Assembly: GCA_902465105.1 (NCBI GenBank)
Contig: CABQLM010000076.1
Coordinates: forward strand, 1 to 7,902
DNA: 7,902 nucleotides
Direction of reading: 5' to 3'
Origin: an uncultured Collinsella sp.
GTDB taxonomy: Bacteria; Actinomycetota; Coriobacteriia; Coriobacteriales; Coriobacteriaceae
Numbering within the stretch: the first letter of the stretch is position 1; every line of letters begins with the position of its first letter. Made by a program: the position numbers and the translations under genes. The notes under the pieces were generated by a model that saw nothing but the letters and a program-made list of their open reading frames with translations, made no database searches and was not told where the DNA came from. This document shows positions 6,342 through 7,902 of the stretch, piece after piece.

Positions 6342-6366
6342 GCCGGGGGCACGAGCAGCCCCCGGC
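6342..6366 (-). terminator. G+C-rich hairpin between ygeY and ygeW (attenuating terminator?)
   Basis: A perfect 9-bp stem, GCCGGGGGC (6342-6350) with GCCCCCGGC (6358-6366), closes a 7-nt loop, 22 nt after the ygeY stop. On the minus strand it is followed by ACCTTTCG, so there is no real U-tract. It could cause partial termination or protect the 3' end of a processed ygeY message, setting a different ygeY to ygeW-arcC ratio. The remaining 150 bp up to ygeW show no convincing promoter and no gene. Confidence 0.5.
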
Positions 6367-6388
6367 TCAACAAAATCGAGGAATGGGA

Positions 6389-7774
6389 CTAATCGATCTT
6401 GTTGTTGGTCAGACCGGCGCGGAACACGGTGGCGTCGCCATCGGCCTGGCTCGGATCGTAGAGGTTCAGGGCAGCCACATACATGGCGGCAGCGGTGACC
6501 AGGTCGTCCTTGTAGGTGACCTCGTTGGGGGCGTGAGCCTGAGACTCGGCACCCGGGCCAAAGCCCACGCAGGGGATACCGTAGCGGCCCTGGATGGAAA
6601 CGCAGTTCGTGGAGAAGGTCCACTTGTCGCACAGCGGGCGACCGGTGCGCTTGTCCATGCTGGGCTCGCAGCCGATGCGCTCGTCACCGAACATGGCCTT
6701 GTGGGCGTCGACGAGGGCCTTGACGTGCGGAGCGGTCTCCTTGTTGATCCACGTGGGGAAGTAAGCCTCGGTCTCGTAGACCTCGCCGGTCCAGGACGGA
6801 CGGTCGTACATGTACATGGAGACCTTCACGTCGTCGCCGTACTTCTTGGCGGCCGGCAGGTTGCGGATCTCGTCCAGGCAGGACTCCCAGGTCTCGCCGG
6901 CGGTCATGCGACGGTCGATGGAGATGGCGCAGGAGTCAGCGACGGCGCAACGGCTGGGGCTGGTATAGAAGATCTGGCTGACGGTGCAGGTGCCGCGACC
7001 CAGGAAGCGAGCATCCTCAAAGTGCTCGGGGTTGTACTTGGGGTCGAGCATCTTGACGAGGCCCTTGATGTCGGTCGACTCGTCGCAACCGTTGTTGTTG
7101 AGGGCGCGGACGTCGGCGATGATGTCAGCCATCTTGTAGATGGCGTTGTCGCCGCGGTCGGGAGCGGAGCCGTGGCAGGAGGTGCCGTGAACGTCGACGC
7201 GGATCTCCATGCGGCCGCGGTGGCCACGATAGATGCCGCCGTCGGTGGGCTCGGTGGAAATGACAAACTCGGGCTTAATGCCGTCCTTGTTGTAGATGTA
7301 CTGCCAGCACATGCCGTCGCAGTCCTCTTCCTGGACGGTGCCGACGACCATGATCTTATAGCCCTCGGGGATAAGACCCATGTCCTTCATCATCTTGGCA
7401 GCGTAGGTGGCAGAAGCCATGCCGCCCTCCTGGTCGGAGCCGCCGCGGCCGTAGATGATCTCGTCGGTCTCGTAGCCCTCATAGGGATCGGCATCCCAGT
7501 TCTCGATGTTGCCGATGCCGACGGTGTCGATGTGGGAGTCGATGGCGATAATCTTGTCGCCCTCGCCCATAAAGCCCATAACGTTGCCCAGGCCGTCGAC
7601 CTTGACCTCGTCATAGCCAAGGCTCTCCATCTCGGCCTTGATACAGGCGACAACCTCACCCTCCTCGCAAGACTCAGAGGGATGGGAGATCATAGCGCGC
7701 AGGAAGCGAGTCATATCAGCACGATGAGACTCAGCAGCAGCCTTGATAGCGTCGAAATCGAGTTCTTTAGCCAT
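6389..7774 (-). CDS. ygeY: YgeY-family selenium metabolism-linked hydrolase (M20 metallopeptidase fold)
   Basis: This 461-residue protein belongs to the M20/ArgE/DapE dizinc hydrolase family. Expected residues are visible: H81 with D83 in IDSHIDTV, bridging D114 in [10 protein letters not shown], catalytic E149 and metal-binding E150 in VQEEDCDG, E175 in STEPTDGG and the distal H414 in QAHAPNE. A dimerisation ('lid') domain occupies the middle (about 185-310). The family is tied by genome context to Se-dependent Mo hydroxylases and urate/purine degradation, where it probably hydrolyses an amide or ureido bond. The exact substrate is inferred. The ATG at 7774 has AAAGG 9 nt upstream. A second ATG a few bases upstream is in another frame and stops after three codons. 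It is the first gene of the minus-strand run visible here and is separated from ygeW by 200 bp. Confidence 0.93.
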   Translation of the reverse strand: MAKELDFDAIKAAAESHRADMTRFLRAMISHPSESCEEGEVVACIKAEMESLGYDEVKVDGLGNVMGFMGEGDKIIAIDSHIDTVGIGNIENWDADPYEGYETDEIIYGRGGSDQEGGMASATYAAKMMKDMGLIPEGYKIMVVGTVQEEDCDGMCWQYIYNKDGIKPEFVISTEPTDGGIYRGHRGRMEIRVDVHGTSCHGSAPDRGDNAIYKMADIIADVRALNNNGCDESTDIKGLVKMLDPKYNPEHFEDARFLGRGTCTVSQIFYTSPSRCAVADSCAISIDRRMTAGETWESCLDEIRNLPAAKKYGDDVKVSMYMYDRPSWTGEVYETEAYFPTWINKETAPHVKALVDAHKAMFGDERIGCEPSMDKRTGRPLCDKWTFSTNCVSIQGRYGIPCVGFGPGAESQAHAPNEVTYKDDLVTAAAMYVAALNLYDPSQADGDATVFRAGLTNNKID

Positions 7775-7815
7775 TGTTCATAACCTTTCAAACGAAGGGA
7801 TCTACCTGTGAGGTG

Positions 7816-7840
7816 GCGGAGCGATACCTATTTACTCCGC
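7816..7840. promoter_or_regulatory. Inverted repeat GCGGAG-N13-CTCCGC in the ygeY leader (possible operator)
   Basis: Perfect 6-bp arms (7816-7821 and 7835-7840) flank a 13-nt A+T-richer centre that reads TAAATAGGTATCG on the minus strand. It lies 42-66 bp upstream of the ygeY start. The spacing and A+T-rich core are compatible with an operator overlapping a -10 region, or with a leader hairpin. No clear -35 hexamer is seen. The symmetry is direct; the role is inferred. Confidence 0.35.
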
Positions 7841-7856
7841 TGCTCGGACAGTCCTG

Positions 7857-7893
7857 CGCAAGACGGAAAGCACATTAAGTGCTTTCCTTTGCG
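7857..7893. terminator. Long stem-loop upstream of ygeY (terminator of an upstream gene or leader hairpin)
   Basis: A perfect 9-bp stem, GGAAAGCAC (7865-7873) with GTGCTTTCC (7879-7887), closes the 5-nt loop ATTAA. It is extended by an outer CGCAA/TTGCG pair (7857-7861 with 7889-7893) across a small internal bulge. It sits about 83-119 bp before ygeY, close to the right edge. It could terminate whatever precedes ygeY, or form part of a structured ygeY leader. A weak TCTT follows the inner stem on the minus strand, which slightly favours a minus-strand terminator. No gene is visible in 7775-7902. Confidence 0.5.
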
Positions 7894-7902
7894 TGCGGAA
7901 CT

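Noticed and set aside
6302..7783. 493-codon open frame on the plus strand, antisense to all of ygeY
   Set aside because: The translation is a low-complexity Val/Gly/Asp/Ala-rich shadow typical of the reverse strand of G+C-rich coding sequence. It has no recognisable motifs or ribosome site, and the minus-strand YgeY has every catalytic residue.
7775..7902. Small coding gene upstream of ygeY
   Set aside because: No open frame with a start, ribosome site and plausible length is visible; the stretch is dominated by inverted repeats.

Overview
The window is about 62-65% G+C by eye and is packed with genes carrying G/C-ending codons. Nearly all genes are on the minus strand. Together they form most of the 'selenium-dependent molybdenum hydroxylase' accessory set and the linked ureide/carbamoyl catabolism set known from the E. 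coli ygeW-ygeX-ygeY-hyuA-yqeA-yqeB-yqeC-ygfJ region. The gene content points to an anaerobic, gut-type bacterium. High G+C with this gene set would fit a Coriobacteriia member such as Collinsella, but no rRNA or other marker gene is present, so the taxonomy is inference.

Layout, in minus-strand transcription order from the right edge: a leader with two hairpins (7775-7902); ygeY, an M20-type metallohydrolase (7774-6389); a 200-bp gap with a G+C-rich hairpin; ygeW, a knotted carbamoyltransferase (6188-4986); arcC/yqeA, a carbamate kinase (4971-4021); a 181-bp gap with two hairpins; ygfJ, a MocA-like nucleotidyltransferase (3839-3225); hyuA, a dihydropyrimidinase/D-hydantoinase (3216-1849); a 67-bp near-perfect inverted repeat (1756-1822); then, past a plus-strand gene, yqeB (893-99) and the first 30 codons of an XdhC/CoxI-type gene running off the left edge (89-1). 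The exception to the minus-strand rule is yqeC (996-1730). It is divergent from yqeB across a 102-bp regulatory gap and convergent with hyuA across the inverted repeat.

How the genes may work together: YqeB, YqeC, YgfJ and XdhC are maturation factors, probably for a Mo- and Se-containing hydroxylase of the xanthine dehydrogenase type that is not in this window. HyuA would open a cyclic amide from the purine or hydantoin route. YgeY would hydrolyse a downstream ureido or amide intermediate. YgeW could pass a carbamoyl group to phosphate, and ArcC could turn carbamoyl phosphate into ATP. This matches the recently described anaerobic urate/purine degradation gene cluster of gut bacteria. The exact substrates here are inferred from family and context. 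The diaminopropionate ammonia-lyase gene ygeX, which sits between ygeW and ygeY in E. coli, is absent from that position.

The least explained pieces are the 67-bp inverted repeat, two cysteine clusters in YqeC, the paired hairpins upstream of ygeY, and the separation of yqeB and xdhC into two genes.
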